Positions 19,923 through 28,779 of a stretch of DNA of 64,000 bases are shown piece by piece. Under the pieces are notes generated by a model that worked only from the letters and a program-made list of their open reading frames with translations, made no database searches and was not told the origin of the DNA. Within the stretch, counting starts at the first letter, position 1. Every line of letters starts with the position of its first letter. The translations under genes were made by a program, and so were the position numbers. Origin of the DNA: DASUFE01 sp036274675. GTDB lineage: Bacteria > Pseudomonadota > Gammaproteobacteria > HTCC5015. The stretch lies in the NCBI GenBank assembly GCA_036274675.1, contig DASUFE010000016.1, forward strand, positions 16,307 through 80,306. The letters are read 5' to 3'.

Positions 19923-20633
19923 TCAATAACCGTCCAACGGCCCGGGATAGCTAAAGAACACCCGCGTTGCCGCAACTCCGAGACCGGTACCGGTTTGTCC
20001 CTGGGAGCTGTAGCTCAGGCCGGTCATGACCAGGCCCTTTCCGGCAACTTCATTCCAGGCCACCTGGAGTTGTCTGTCCGTCAGTTCGGCGCGCTTCAGA
20101 TTCAACTCGTGCACCAGAGTGCGGTAACCGATGTTCAGCAGCTGCGCTTCGTAGTACGGACAGGGCGTAGTGATGCAGACGATGCCGGTGCTGCGCACGT
20201 TCATATAGGGGCCGCTGGCGACGGTATCGTTGACAGAACGCCAGGTGCCGGTGGCCTTCAGAAGATTCAAACGATAGGTCTGCACGGTATAGGGGGAGAT
20301 AACGCCGCGGATGAACGCCCTGCCGGCGCGTATGTTGTTTTCGAAAGTCAGGATCTGGCTTGGAGTCAAACGCAGCGCCGTGTAGTCGATCTTCGTCACG
20401 TGAATCGGACTGGGCACGATCGGCGTGATCGAACCGCTCAGCAAGGCATCGCTGGCCGTGACCGTGTACTGATTGACCTTGGTCAGCCACCAGCCGCCGC
20501 ATGTGGGCGCGGGACACAACCGGTAATCGGGCTGGATCGTGTAGAAATCCCCCGCGGGGTCCGTCGTCTGCGCGGCGGCGCCGCAGGAACAACACAGCAG
20601 GAAAATAACCGAAAGAAACCTTTTTATAGACAT
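19923..20633 (-). CDS. Secreted protein of unknown function, possibly DUF6748-like
   Basis: 236 residues. The signal peptide (KRFLSVIFLLCCSCGAAAQ) ends at about residue 22. The mature N-terminus has a YTIQPDYRLCPAPTCGGWWLTKVNQ block with two Cys. A second similar Cys pair occurs at GIVCITTPCPYYEAQLL near residue 155. This double CxxPxCGG-like arrangement resembles DUF6748 proteins, which I can suggest but not confirm. An AAGGAGGGG ribosome site sits 4 bases before the ATG, so it is probably well translated. No enzymatic motif is seen. It is likely periplasmic or secreted. Confidence 0.75.
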   Translation of the reverse strand: MSIKRFLSVIFLLCCSCGAAAQTTDPAGDFYTIQPDYRLCPAPTCGGWWLTKVNQYTVTASDALLSGSITPIVPSPIHVTKIDYTALRLTPSQILTFENNIRAGRAFIRGVISPYTVQTYRLNLLKATGTWRSVNDTVASGPYMNVRSTGIVCITTPCPYYEAQLLNIGYRTLVHELNLKRAELTDRQLQVAWNEVAGKGLVMTGLSYSSQGQTGTGLGVAATRVFFSYPGPLDGY

Positions 20634-20760
20634 AAACCCCTCCTTAGATTAGTGAGGGGACAGCATAACCATGAGCGAGGGTAAAACCCATACGCGGAAA
20701 CGCGGGCCGCCTGTAAAAGGCAGTAAATACAGATTGCGCCATGCCCCAAAGAATTAAAAA

Positions 20761-21066
20761 AAGAAATTATCTCTCGCAGTGACGCAGAGAAACGCAGGGA
20801 AAATAAAAGCAGGTTGAGGTGAGTGTCACCGCTCTCGCACATTCTCTCACCAGAAAGATTGCCCTTAACTTCGCTGAATGAGTAACTATTCAGAGCTTCG
20901 CGGTATTAGTGCATCCTACGCGTCAACGAACCCCAACGGGGACTGCCTAACATTTGTTGAGATTCGCCGCGCTCATCCCAATCTACGTGCTTGAACAAAC
21001 TGGGAAGTCTTAATTTTAATTTTTTTCTCCACGTTCTCTGCGAGCTCCGCGAGAAACTTTTCTTTT
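20761..21066. repeat. Inverted pair of ctctgcg-type repeats in a gene-free stretch
   Basis: A copy at 20761-20812 (ctctcgcagtgacgcagag then aaacgcagggaaaa) and an inverted copy at 21011-21066 (ttctctgcgagctccgcgag) enclose about 200 bases with no gene. Inside, ctgaatgagtaactattcag (20874-20893) forms perfect 6-base arms. The whole 431-base gap from 20634 to 21064 has no other recognisable feature. The right copy touches the stop of the lipoprotein gene at 21065. Confidence 0.6.
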
Positions 21067-22102
21067 ATTGTTGCTCTTTGATACCCAGCAACGTGGTTTT
21101 GAGTTCGAGGTTGAGCCGCTGCTGCACCTGGTCGCGCAGCCGCACTTCGGCCTGGGGCTTGGTGGCGCCGGACACTTTCAGCGGCCAGCGATCGTCGACC
21201 AGCAGCTTGTCGTTGCGGTTGTCGCGCAGGATGATTTCCAGCGAGCCGCGGAACCAGTACCAGCCGTCCTTCTGGCCGAGATCCTGGACGTCGAGATCGC
21301 CTTCGAGTCGGTAGGCGGCATCGACTCGCGCGGGAGTCATGCCGGCCGCCGCAACGCCTGCCTGCAGATATTTGCCGAGATCGGGAACCGGCCCGGTGCC
21401 GGGTTCGAGCAGAGCCCTTACATCCACCTTCATACGCTTCAATTGCTGATCGATATCGTTATCCAGCTGCTGCACGGTCCACACGGGACGTATGCCGAGG
21501 CCGGACGCATCCACCATGCGCAGGTCGCGCTGCAGATCTTCCCGCGCGAGCTGAGCCGTGCGCGCCTGGAACAACAGTCGTGCCGCGCGGAGCGGGTCTC
21601 CACTGCTTTGCGCCTGGCCGACCAGAGCCTGAGTTTGCTGGTCCTGTTTGCGGATATCGGATGAAATCCGGTTGGAAACCGGCCCGCGCTCCAGCACAGC
21701 CAGCGAATAATAAAGACCCGCTTTATCGTCGCGCCAGCTCTCGGCGATCCGCGCACCCTCCAGCAACTTGCTGGTATAGGCGTCGAGGTAGCGCGCGGCC
21801 AACTGTGCGTTACCCTGTTTGCGCTCCTCGCCGGCGGTTTGCGTCCAGGCGCTGCTCTCGTCATGCGCGGACTCCTCAATTTGCACTTCGAATATTTTCG
21901 CCAGATTCGACAGGGCCCGGTCCTTCGCCTTCTCCTGGCTGTCCGCCGAACCCGTTGCCGTCATAAATCTGGCTTCGGGATACTCCTTGGCCTGTCCATC
22001 GGCCCAGCGCGGCCGGCCGCCGGTACCGGCGCAACCCGCAAGCAGCGAGAGGACAACAGCGAGCAGTATTCCGGAACGCGCTTTAGCTTTAATGCACCGC
22101 AT
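21065..22102 (-). CDS. LPP20-family lipoprotein
   Basis: 345 residues from the ATG at 22102, chosen because GGAAGGA sits 7 bases upstream. The lipobox LSLLAGC places the acyl Cys at about residue 23. The next part (RPRWADGQAKEYPEARFMTATGSAD, AKDRALSNLAKIFEVQIEES) is the LPP20 domain, which continues to GLYYSLAVLERG. A long helical section (RAARLLFQARTAQLAREDLQ) and a beta-rich end (WYWFRGSLEIILRD) follow. LPP20 proteins are envelope lipoproteins of unclear function. The start overlaps the upstream COG3014 gene by 14 bases. It is the last of four lipoprotein genes in a run. Confidence 0.85.
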   Translation of the reverse strand: MRCIKAKARSGILLAVVLSLLAGCAGTGGRPRWADGQAKEYPEARFMTATGSADSQEKAKDRALSNLAKIFEVQIEESAHDESSAWTQTAGEERKQGNAQLAARYLDAYTSKLLEGARIAESWRDDKAGLYYSLAVLERGPVSNRISSDIRKQDQQTQALVGQAQSSGDPLRAARLLFQARTAQLAREDLQRDLRMVDASGLGIRPVWTVQQLDNDIDQQLKRMKVDVRALLEPGTGPVPDLGKYLQAGVAAAGMTPARVDAAYRLEGDLDVQDLGQKDGWYWFRGSLEIILRDNRNDKLLVDDRWPLKVSGATKPQAEVRLRDQVQQRLNLELKTTLLGIKEQQ

Positions 22103-23360
22103 ATATATTCCTTCCCATGAGTTCATGTACTGAAACCACCGCCATATCCCCTACTTTCAACATCAGCGTCCGGGCCGGCAGGCCAGCCGCGACAATCCCA
22201 TGTTCACCCGCGGCCAACGGCAGTCGCAATATATGCACGGTCCCCGGCAGGGTGATCCAGCTGCGGGTATCCGCGCGCTCGGTCATCAGACCTGCTATAT
22301 CGGCAAAAGCACCGGCCAGCGGATCATTCTTACGCATCTCTTGCGACATCTTTTTCTTTAACACCATGCGCGCAACCGCTGTCAAGGCAAGGCCGTCCAT
22401 TCGGCTCTGCAGATCCTTGCGCGCCAGCATATCTATATCCTGCAGAATTTCGGCCGGATGCGGCGTGCCGTCAACCTGGATTACGGCCGATGGCGTGTTA
22501 TCGGAACGCGGCGGATAGAACGGCAGCGCGATCTGGACCTGGTATTTCAGCTCCGGGCTGTAATTGTACGAGACCTCCTCTTCCATCACGGAAACGGTGC
22601 CATAGTGCGCGAACACGATCAACTCGGCCTTGGACTTCAGGGACTTCATGCTCTCCCAATCGACACCCTTGAATTCCTTGATGTATTTCGCCAACTCGTC
22701 CTTGCTGCCGCGGAACGCGCACAGGCGCAGTAAATCCTTCTGCAATTGCAGCGGCACGGCGTTGCCGGTTTTCACATAAACCTCGTAAGCCTTGCGGTAG
22801 GCGATCAGGGCGTCATCCCACTCGCGCAATGTCTCAAACACCACGCCCGACAGGTACTGCATAAAGGCTGAGGCTTCGAAGGCGCGCGCCTCGCCGGCGG
22901 ACTCCCATTCGCGCAGCCTGACATCGGCCTGCAGCACTTCGACACGCGCCTCGTCCGGCTGGCCGAGCAGCATGTAGTTAAGGGTCTTGTAGGCGTACAG
23001 CGACAGCAGCTCATAAGGCCGTCCCGCATAGCTTCGGGTGGCATCATTGACGGTGAGGGCGGTCGCGGTTTCGCTGACGCTGGCGGCCTCGAGCGTACGC
23101 ATGCGCTGTTTCGCCTGTTCCAGCATTTTATTGCTGAAAGCGAAATCCCCGGTCATATGCAACACCATACCCTTGTTCAGTTCGTACAGTGCGCGGTCAA
23201 GATGGCTCTTGCGCTGCAGCTCAAGATACTCCAGAGCGCTGGCCGTCTGTCCCGCAAGCAGCGCCTGGCGGAAATCCCGCGTATTCGTCTGCAGGTTGTA
23301 GGGAACGCAGGCGGCAAGCAGAAGGCCGTAACAGACTGCGATAGCGCGGAGCCGGCGCAC
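22089..23360 (-). CDS. COG3014-type lipoprotein with helical repeats
   Basis: 423 residues from a GTG at 23360; there is no in-frame ATG near it. The lipobox LLLAAC gives an acyl Cys at residue 18. The following ~230 residues are TPR-like (FRQALLAGQTASALEYLELQ, ALYELNKGMVLHMTGDF, DDALIAYRKAYEVYVKTG). The C-terminal half is beta-rich with a segment on polymer-like interaction (YQVQIALPFYPPRSD, LARKDLQSRMDGLALTAVARM). This matches the uncharacterised COG3014 family, which often lies beside lpoB. Only 6 bases separate it from lpoB. Its role is inferred to be in envelope assembly with LpoB. Confidence 0.8.
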   Translation of the reverse strand: MRRLRAIAVCYGLLLAACVPYNLQTNTRDFRQALLAGQTASALEYLELQRKSHLDRALYELNKGMVLHMTGDFAFSNKMLEQAKQRMRTLEAASVSETATALTVNDATRSYAGRPYELLSLYAYKTLNYMLLGQPDEARVEVLQADVRLREWESAGEARAFEASAFMQYLSGVVFETLREWDDALIAYRKAYEVYVKTGNAVPLQLQKDLLRLCAFRGSKDELAKYIKEFKGVDWESMKSLKSKAELIVFAHYGTVSVMEEEVSYNYSPELKYQVQIALPFYPPRSDNTPSAVIQVDGTPHPAEILQDIDMLARKDLQSRMDGLALTAVARMVLKKKMSQEMRKNDPLAGAFADIAGLMTERADTRSWITLPGTVHILRLPLAAGEHGIVAAGLPARTLMLKVGDMAVVSVHELMGRNIYAVH

Positions 23361-23366
23361 GGCACA

Positions 23367-23987
23367 TCAGAATCGGTATTTCGGATTCTTGATCGCCTTC
23401 TTGATCTTCTTCTGGCCGGTCCAGACCTTGCGGTTATCCGCCATGCTGATCAGCGTCAGGTCGACCTGGTAATAGCGCGTCTGTTGCTTATCGATGGCGT
23501 CGATAATGGTGTTAATCGTGCCCTTCAGCATGAAGTCGGCGCCGATTTCCTGGCCCGCGGCCTTGCGCGTGTCCTCGCGCGCGTTCAAGTCCTGGTCAAG
23601 GCGCTCTTCGCGGATTTCCCCACGCTCGTCGCGCGAAGCCACGAATTCCACGCGCCCGGAATTGATCAGGGCTCGTTCCATATCATTGACGAAGGTATCG
23701 ACGTTGATGTGCTCGTGGCTCAGGTTACGCACTTCACCGACGATCACGACCGGCTGTTTATGCTTCGCCCGGGTGTAATTCGCAAGCCACGGGTGCGACA
23801 ACGAATCCTGGATCATCTCCTCGGCCACCAGGCGCGAGTCGGTGTCGTTCCAGTCACCGCTCAGATCGGTGACGGTATTCGCCTCGATGCGGTCGATTTT
23901 GGGGTTGGTGCTGCACCCCGCGCACAGCATCACGGCGGCGAACAGTGATACCAGGATTCCGGCATTCTTTCTATATATAGGAGACAT
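23367..23987 (-). CDS. lpoB: LpoB-like penicillin-binding protein activator lipoprotein
   Basis: 206 residues. A lipobox (VMLCAGC) is followed by the conserved DLSGDWNDTDSRLVAEEMI, VVIVGEVRNLSHEHINVDTFVNDMERALINSGRV and GADFMLKGTINTI of the LpoB/YcfM family. In E. coli LpoB is an outer-membrane lipoprotein that reaches through the peptidoglycan to activate PBP1b. This protein lacks the long Pro-rich linker of the E. coli form, so it may not span the same distance. An AGGAG site is 8 bases before the ATG. It is flanked on both sides by lipoprotein genes in the same direction. Confidence 0.88.
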   Translation of the reverse strand: MSPIYRKNAGILVSLFAAVMLCAGCSTNPKIDRIEANTVTDLSGDWNDTDSRLVAEEMIQDSLSHPWLANYTRAKHKQPVVIVGEVRNLSHEHINVDTFVNDMERALINSGRVEFVASRDERGEIREERLDQDLNAREDTRKAAGQEIGADFMLKGTINTIIDAIDKQQTRYYQVDLTLISMADNRKVWTGQKKIKKAIKNPKYRF

Positions 23988-23992
23988 GTAGC

Positions 23993-24565
23993 TTACTCCT
24001 TGGCGATTTTATCGAAGGCGACATTGCTGTTATCGAGCAGATAAACCTTGAGTCCTTCATTCATATTCTGGTTGGCCTTGATGATGTCCTGCACTTTTTT
24101 AAGGTCCAGTTCGGCGAAGGAATAAATGACGCCGGTCTCATCGTGCTTCCAGCGCCCCAGTATCTTGGAACCGTTCAATACCACCTTGGATACGCTGTTG
24201 ATCTGCTGCTGGATGGAAGCATCGGCGGTATAACCTTCGGTCTGCTTGGTCGCCGCCATATAGTCGTTGCCCATCACGTCGAGATAGGTCGAGACCACCC
24301 GCGCGATTTCAGTACGCGCCCGGTTGTCGGCGGTGGAGATCTGCAGCGACTCATCCCCGAGCGGCGGCGAGGAACCGACACCCTGGATCAGCCGGCCGCC
24401 CTTGTTGCTGACCGACTGGGTACCCTCATTGACCCAGTCCGGGGCTCCCTTAATGCCGAGATCGCTATCGACTTTGGTAGCCCCTCCGGAGCATGCCGCC
24501 AGGAAAGCGCACAAGGAGGCACAAGCCGCATACAACACCTGTCTGTATTCCGACCGTTTTAACAT
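23993..24565 (-). CDS. LPP20-family lipoprotein, first gene of the cluster
   Basis: 190 residues. A lipobox (LCAFLAAC) gives an acyl Cys at residue 25. The LPP20 domain follows: APDWVNEGTQSVSNKGGRLIQGVGSS, ADNRARTEIARVVSTYL and GVIYSFAELDLKKVQ. Five bases separate its stop from lpoB, so the four genes from 24565 to 21065 form one probable operon. It is a shorter paralogue of the LPP20 protein at the other end of the cluster. The likely promoter lies in the 240 bases shared with divergent mtaD, but no clear -10/-35 was found. Confidence 0.85.
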   Translation of the reverse strand: MLKRSEYRQVLYAACASLCAFLAACSGGATKVDSDLGIKGAPDWVNEGTQSVSNKGGRLIQGVGSSPPLGDESLQISTADNRARTEIARVVSTYLDVMGNDYMAATKQTEGYTADASIQQQINSVSKVVLNGSKILGRWKHDETGVIYSFAELDLKKVQDIIKANQNMNEGLKVYLLDNSNVAFDKIAKE

Positions 24566-24808
24566 GGTTGAATCCTCTTGATTCCCGTTATTTTAAAAGC
24601 CGATTTGTCCTGCAGGGCGCGAAGCGCCGCAACGGCATGAAAGCCGATGCACGGTGACTTTACAACATGCTGAAATAGTAGCGGCAGCGCCGTCCGGAGC
24701 TTCAGTGTACTCCATATGTTTTGGGCTTAGAAGGGTCACGTATACGCCGCCCGGAAGCCGCCAGAACCCTTGCAGATCCAGGCTCATACCGGTATCGTTC
24801 GCGCCAAT

Positions 24809-26125
24809 ATGCAGCAAATAGACGCCTTAATCAAAGCCCGCTGGATCATCCCCGTCGTACCTGAAAACACTGTGCTGGAGCACCATGCCATCGCCGTGCG
24901 GAACGGTTCCATCATTGATATTCTTCCGGCCGAGCAGGCGGGCGCCCGTTACTCGCCCCTGCGCACTCATGAACTGAAAGACCATGCCTTGATCCCGGGG
25001 CTGATCAACGCCCACACGCATTCGCCGATGAGCCTGTTCCGCGGCATGGCGGACGATATGTCCCTCATGCAATGGCTGCAGGAAAAGATCTGGCCGGCCG
25101 AGGGCAAATGGGTGAACACTCAATTCGTGCGCGAGGGTGCGCAGTTCGCGATCGCGGAAATGATTCTGGGCGGCACCACCTGCTTTGCCGACATGTATTT
25201 CTTTCCCGACCAGATTGCGGAAGCCGCGCAAATCGCCGGCATACGCGCCTGCGTCGGCCTGATCGTGCTCGACTTCCCGACCGTATGGGCAAACAATGCC
25301 GACGACTACATACACAAGGGCGTTGCGCTGCATGACACGTTGAAACACAAGCCGCTGCTGCACACCATGTTCGCGCCGCACGCGCCCTACACCGTTTCCG
25401 ACGAGCCTTTAAAACGCGTGCGCACTCTGGCCGACGAACTCGACATCCCCATCATGTGCCACGTGCATGAAACCGCCTTCGAAGTCAGCGACGCCGCCGC
25501 CAAGACCGGCCAGCGCCCGCTGGCGCGCCTGCATAAACTCGGCCTGTTGACACCCTCGTTGCTCGCCGTCCACATGACGCAGTTGACCGCCGACGAAATC
25601 GGCCTGGTGGCGGACAACGGCGTACACGTCATCCACTGCCCTGAATCCAACATGAAGCTCGCCAGCGGATACTGCCCGGTACAGGCCCTGCGCCAGGCGG
25701 GCGCCAACGTCGCGCTCGGCACCGACGGCGCGGCCAGTAACAACGATCTCGACATGTTCGGCGAGATGCGCAGCGCCGCGCTGCTGGCCAAAAACGTCGC
25801 CGGCGACGCCACCGCACTGCCCGCCTTCCAGGCGCTGAAAATGGCGACGCTCAACGGCGCGCAGGCGCTCGGAATCGCGCAGCAGACGGGCAGCCTGGAG
25901 CGCGGCAAGTCCGCCGATATCGTCGCGGTGAACCTGTCGCATATCAACACCCGGCCTGTCTACGATCCGATCTCGCAGATCGTTTACGCGGCCGGCAGCC
26001 ACCAGGTCAGCGATGTCTGGGTCGGCGGCAGGCAATTGCTCCAGAACCGGCGCCTGACCACGCTGGACCTCGACTCCCTGCTGGACGGAGCCGACAACTG
26101 GCGCAACAAGATTGCAAGTATATGA
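24809..26125 (+). CDS. mtaD: 5-methylthioadenosine/S-adenosylhomocysteine deaminase (TRZ/ATZ family)
   Basis: 438 residues from the ATG at 24809 (MQQIDALIKARWIIPVVPEN). The amidohydrolase metal site is visible: NAHTHSPMSLFRGMADDM, HAPYTVSDEPL, CHVHETAFEV, and GTDGAASNNDLDMFGEM. Members deaminate 5'-methylthioadenosine or SAH to the inosine form. In Pseudomonas this gene adjoins mtnA and feeds methionine salvage; here it is divergent from a lipoprotein cluster placed between them. Its stop overlaps the ubiG start by 4 bases. Substrate preference among purine-type amines is inferred from context and family. Confidence 0.92.
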   Translation: MQQIDALIKARWIIPVVPENTVLEHHAIAVRNGSIIDILPAEQAGARYSPLRTHELKDHALIPGLINAHTHSPMSLFRGMADDMSLMQWLQEKIWPAEGKWVNTQFVREGAQFAIAEMILGGTTCFADMYFFPDQIAEAAQIAGIRACVGLIVLDFPTVWANNADDYIHKGVALHDTLKHKPLLHTMFAPHAPYTVSDEPLKRVRTLADELDIPIMCHVHETAFEVSDAAAKTGQRPLARLHKLGLLTPSLLAVHMTQLTADEIGLVADNGVHVIHCPESNMKLASGYCPVQALRQAGANVALGTDGAASNNDLDMFGEMRSAALLAKNVAGDATALPAFQALKMATLNGAQALGIAQQTGSLERGKSADIVAVNLSHINTRPVYDPISQIVYAAGSHQVSDVWVGGRQLLQNRRLTTLDLDSLLDGADNWRNKIASI

Positions 26126-26823
26126 GCGGGGCCAACGTCGATTCCGCGGAAGTCGAAAAATTCGACCGGCTCGCGCAGGACTGGTGGAACCCGGAAGGCG
26201 CCTTCAAAACCCTGCATCAGATCAACCCGCTGCGCCTCGCCTATATCCGCGGCTACCATCCGCTGACCGGCGCGCGCGCGGCTGATATCGGCTGCGGCGG
26301 CGGCTTGCTCGCGGAAGCAATGGCGCATGCAGGCGCTCAGGTCACCGGCATCGATCTCGCGGAATCGGCGATCCGCGTCGCGGACGAACATGCACGCACG
26401 GCAGGGTTGAAGGTGGATTACCGCGTGCTGCCGGCGGAGGCGCTGGCCGCGCAGGCGCCCGAAACTTTCGACGTGGTCAGTTGCATGGAAATGCTGGAAC
26501 ACGTACCGGACCCGGTCGCAGTGGTCGCCGCCTGCGCCGCATTGTGCAAACCGGGTGGGCATGTCTTCTTCTCCACCCTGAACCGCCATCCCAAAGCCTT
26601 CGCCTTCGCGATCCTCGGCGCGGAGTACCTGCTCCGATTATTGCCGCGGGGTACTCATGAGTATGCAAAATTTATCCGGCCTTCCGAACTCGCGGCTTGG
26701 GGTCGTGCCCACGGGCTGGAGGCCGACAATATCAGCGGCCTGCACTACAACCCTGTAAGCGGTACGCACCGGCTCAACGACGATCCGCGTGTTAATTATT
26801 TAATGCATCTGCGCAAGAACTAG
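26122..26823 (+). CDS. ubiG: Ubiquinone biosynthesis O-methyltransferase
   Basis: 233 residues. The family opening is EVEKFDRLAQDWWNPEGAFKTLHQINPLRLAYI. The SAM-binding motif I is AADIGCGGGLLAEAMA and SCMEMLEHVPDPVAVV follows. It carries out two O-methylations in ubiquinone synthesis and is soluble or membrane-associated. The 4-base ATGA overlap with mtaD indicates translational coupling; mupP follows after 5 bases. mtaD-ubiG-mupP is the same order as in Pseudomonas. Confidence 0.96.
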   Translation: MSGANVDSAEVEKFDRLAQDWWNPEGAFKTLHQINPLRLAYIRGYHPLTGARAADIGCGGGLLAEAMAHAGAQVTGIDLAESAIRVADEHARTAGLKVDYRVLPAEALAAQAPETFDVVSCMEMLEHVPDPVAVVAACAALCKPGGHVFFSTLNRHPKAFAFAILGAEYLLRLLPRGTHEYAKFIRPSELAAWGRAHGLEADNISGLHYNPVSGTHRLNDDPRVNYLMHLRKN

Positions 26824-26828
26824 ATCCC

Positions 26829-27500
26829 ATGGCGGATAAATTGAACACAGTGCTCTTCGATCTGGACGGTACCCTGATCGATACCGCTCCAGACATGGTT
26901 GCCGCACTGAACCGCATGCTGGTCCGCCACGGCAAGGCGGAGTTGCCCTACGCCCGGGTGCGCAATACCGTTTCCCGCGGCAGCCTCGCCCTGGTCAAAC
27001 TGGGTTTCAGCGACAAGTTGCCGGAAACCGAACTGAAGGATCTGCAGAACGAATACCTCGCGGTCTATGCCGAAAGCCTGTGCGCCGCCTCGCGGCCTTT
27101 CGAAGGCATGACGGATATCCTGTCCGGGCTCGAGGCCGCTGCTGTGCGCTGGGGCGTCGTCACCAACAAGCCGGGCTGGCTGACCGAACCGCTGCTCAAA
27201 CAACTGGGGCTTTATGGCAGGGCTGGCTGTATCGTCAGCGGCGACACCCTGCCCGTGCGCAAACCCGATCCCGCGCCGCTGCTGCACGCGGCACAGCTGG
27301 TGCAACGCAAACCGCAGGAGTGCGTGTACGTGGGCGACGACCAGCGCGATGTCGATGCCGGCAGAGCCGCCGGCATGCGCACGCTGGTGGCTCTCTACGG
27401 CTACATCGGTGACGGAGAGAACCCCCGGCAATGGGGCGCGGATGATATGATTGGCGACATCGCGCAGTTAAGGCGCTGGTTGCAGCGGCACGTGCTTTAA
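26829..27500 (+). CDS. mupP: HAD-family phosphatase, MupP/Gph type
   Basis: 223 residues with the four HAD motifs: DLDGTLIDTAPD (nucleophile Asp), VVTNKPGW, VRKPDPAPLLHAA and YVGDDQRDVDAGRAAGM. The cap domain is alpha-helical. Sequence alone would fit phosphoglycolate phosphatase (Gph). The position directly after ubiG is that of Pseudomonas MupP, which dephosphorylates N-acetylmuramic acid 6-phosphate in the cell-wall recycling route that bypasses de novo UDP-MurNAc synthesis and gives fosfomycin tolerance. I favour MupP from context. Whether the partner genes amgK and murU exist cannot be seen here. Confidence 0.8.
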   Translation: MADKLNTVLFDLDGTLIDTAPDMVAALNRMLVRHGKAELPYARVRNTVSRGSLALVKLGFSDKLPETELKDLQNEYLAVYAESLCAASRPFEGMTDILSGLEAAAVRWGVVTNKPGWLTEPLLKQLGLYGRAGCIVSGDTLPVRKPDPAPLLHAAQLVQRKPQECVYVGDDQRDVDAGRAAGMRTLVALYGYIGDGENPRQWGADDMIGDIAQLRRWLQRHVL

Positions 27501-27505
27501 AGAAC

Positions 27506-28702
27506 ATGGATTCCATTCAATACCTTTACCTATATATAGGCATGGCGCTGGCCGGCGGTTTCGCGGCGGGCTTCGCCCTCGCCTGGCTCCGCGGCTACCG
27601 TTACAAGATCGAACTTGAGGCGCAGCGCCAGTCGTCGCTGAAGATGGCGGACAGTTTCGCGGCGCTATCGTCGCGTGCGCTGCGCGAGAACAACGAGATA
27701 TTTATCAGGCTTGCCGAGGAAAACCTGCAGAAGCACCAAATGGCGGCCCGCAGCGAACTCGACAAAAAGGAAAAATCCATCGAGAACCTGCTCAAGCCGA
27801 TCCGCGAAACGCTGGAAAAGACCGAAAAGCAGATGCATGAGATTGAAAAAGAGCGCAAGCAGGCTTACGGTTCGCTGCAACAGCACCTGCACCAGATGAC
27901 CGAGACTCAAATCCGTCTGCAGCAGGAAACACGGAATCTGGTATCGGCCTTGAGACGCCCCGAGGTCCGGGGCCAATGGGGTGAAATGACTTTGAAACGG
28001 CTTGCGGAACTGGCTGGCCTCGTCGAATACTGCGACTTTTACGAACAGGAAACCATAAGCACCGAAAGCGGTTCAATGCGCCCCGACATGATCGTACGCA
28101 TGCCCGACCGCCGCGAACTCGTCATCGACGCTAAAACCCCGCTCGACGCCTATCTAACCGCCGTACAATGCACCGACGAGCAACAGAAGCTCACCGAATT
28201 GCAGCGACATGCGCGCAAGCTGCGCGAGCGCGTGAAGGAGCTCGCCGCCAAGGCCTACTGGAGCCAGTTCAAGCAGTCGCCCGACTTCGTCGTGCTGTTC
28301 ATACCCGGCGAGCAGTTCCTGAGCGCGGCGCTCGAACACGATCCACAGTTGCTCGAATACGCGCTCGCCAACAAAGTCATCCTGGCGACTCCGACCAGCC
28401 TGATCGCCCTGCTGCGCGCGGTCGCCTTCGGCTGGCGCCAGCAGGCGGTTGCGAAAAACGCCGAACAGATCCAGTCACTGGGCGCGGAACTTTACAACCG
28501 CATGCAGGCCTTTATCGAACACCTGGACAAGCTCGGCAATTCCCTGGGCAACAGCATCGAACATTACAACCGGGCGGTGGGTTCGCTGGAACGCTCCGTA
28601 CTGCCGGGCGCGCGCCGCTTCGCCGAACTCGGCATCGAGACGCGCAAGGAAATCGGGGTATTGGAGCAGATCGAAAAGTCTCCGCGCAAAACAGAAAAGT
28701 AA
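27506..28702 (+). CDS. rmuC: RmuC-family DNA recombination protein
   Basis: 398 residues. An N-terminal membrane segment (YLYLYIGMALAGGFAAGFALAWL) is followed by a coiled coil to about residue 150 and the conserved RmuC domain: LRRPEVRGQWGEMTLKRLAELAGL, PDMIVRMPDRRELVIDAKTPLDAY, DFVVLFIPGEQFLSAALEHDPQL and LALLRAVAFGWRQ-like text. RmuC limits DNA inversions and has a PD-(D/E)xK nuclease-like core. It starts 5 bases after mupP and closes the plus-strand core operon. Its end is followed by a half copy of the palindromic repeat. Confidence 0.93.
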   Translation: MDSIQYLYLYIGMALAGGFAAGFALAWLRGYRYKIELEAQRQSSLKMADSFAALSSRALRENNEIFIRLAEENLQKHQMAARSELDKKEKSIENLLKPIRETLEKTEKQMHEIEKERKQAYGSLQQHLHQMTETQIRLQQETRNLVSALRRPEVRGQWGEMTLKRLAELAGLVEYCDFYEQETISTESGSMRPDMIVRMPDRRELVIDAKTPLDAYLTAVQCTDEQQKLTELQRHARKLRERVKELAAKAYWSQFKQSPDFVVLFIPGEQFLSAALEHDPQLLEYALANKVILATPTSLIALLRAVAFGWRQQAVAKNAEQIQSLGAELYNRMQAFIEHLDKLGNSLGNSIEHYNRAVGSLERSVLPGARRFAELGIETRKEIGVLEQIEKSPRKTEK

Positions 28703-28745
28703 CCACCGGGAACACAGAGAGCACAGAAGGTTTGTTCTCAGAAGA
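28700..28745. repeat. Half copy of the accacagag palindromic repeat
   Basis: The stretch aaccaccggg aacacagaga gcacagaag matches the left arm of the repeat at 14039. A matching right arm is missing or reduced. It occupies the rmuC-hpnD gap. Confidence 0.6.
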
Positions 28746-28779
28746 GAAAAACCGCAAAATCAAAATCAGAATAATCAAT

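Noticed and set aside
28168..28779. Long N-terminal extension of the HpnD-like protein into rmuC
   Set aside because: The added part is Arg-rich text in another frame of rmuC. The family start and homology begin at 28780.
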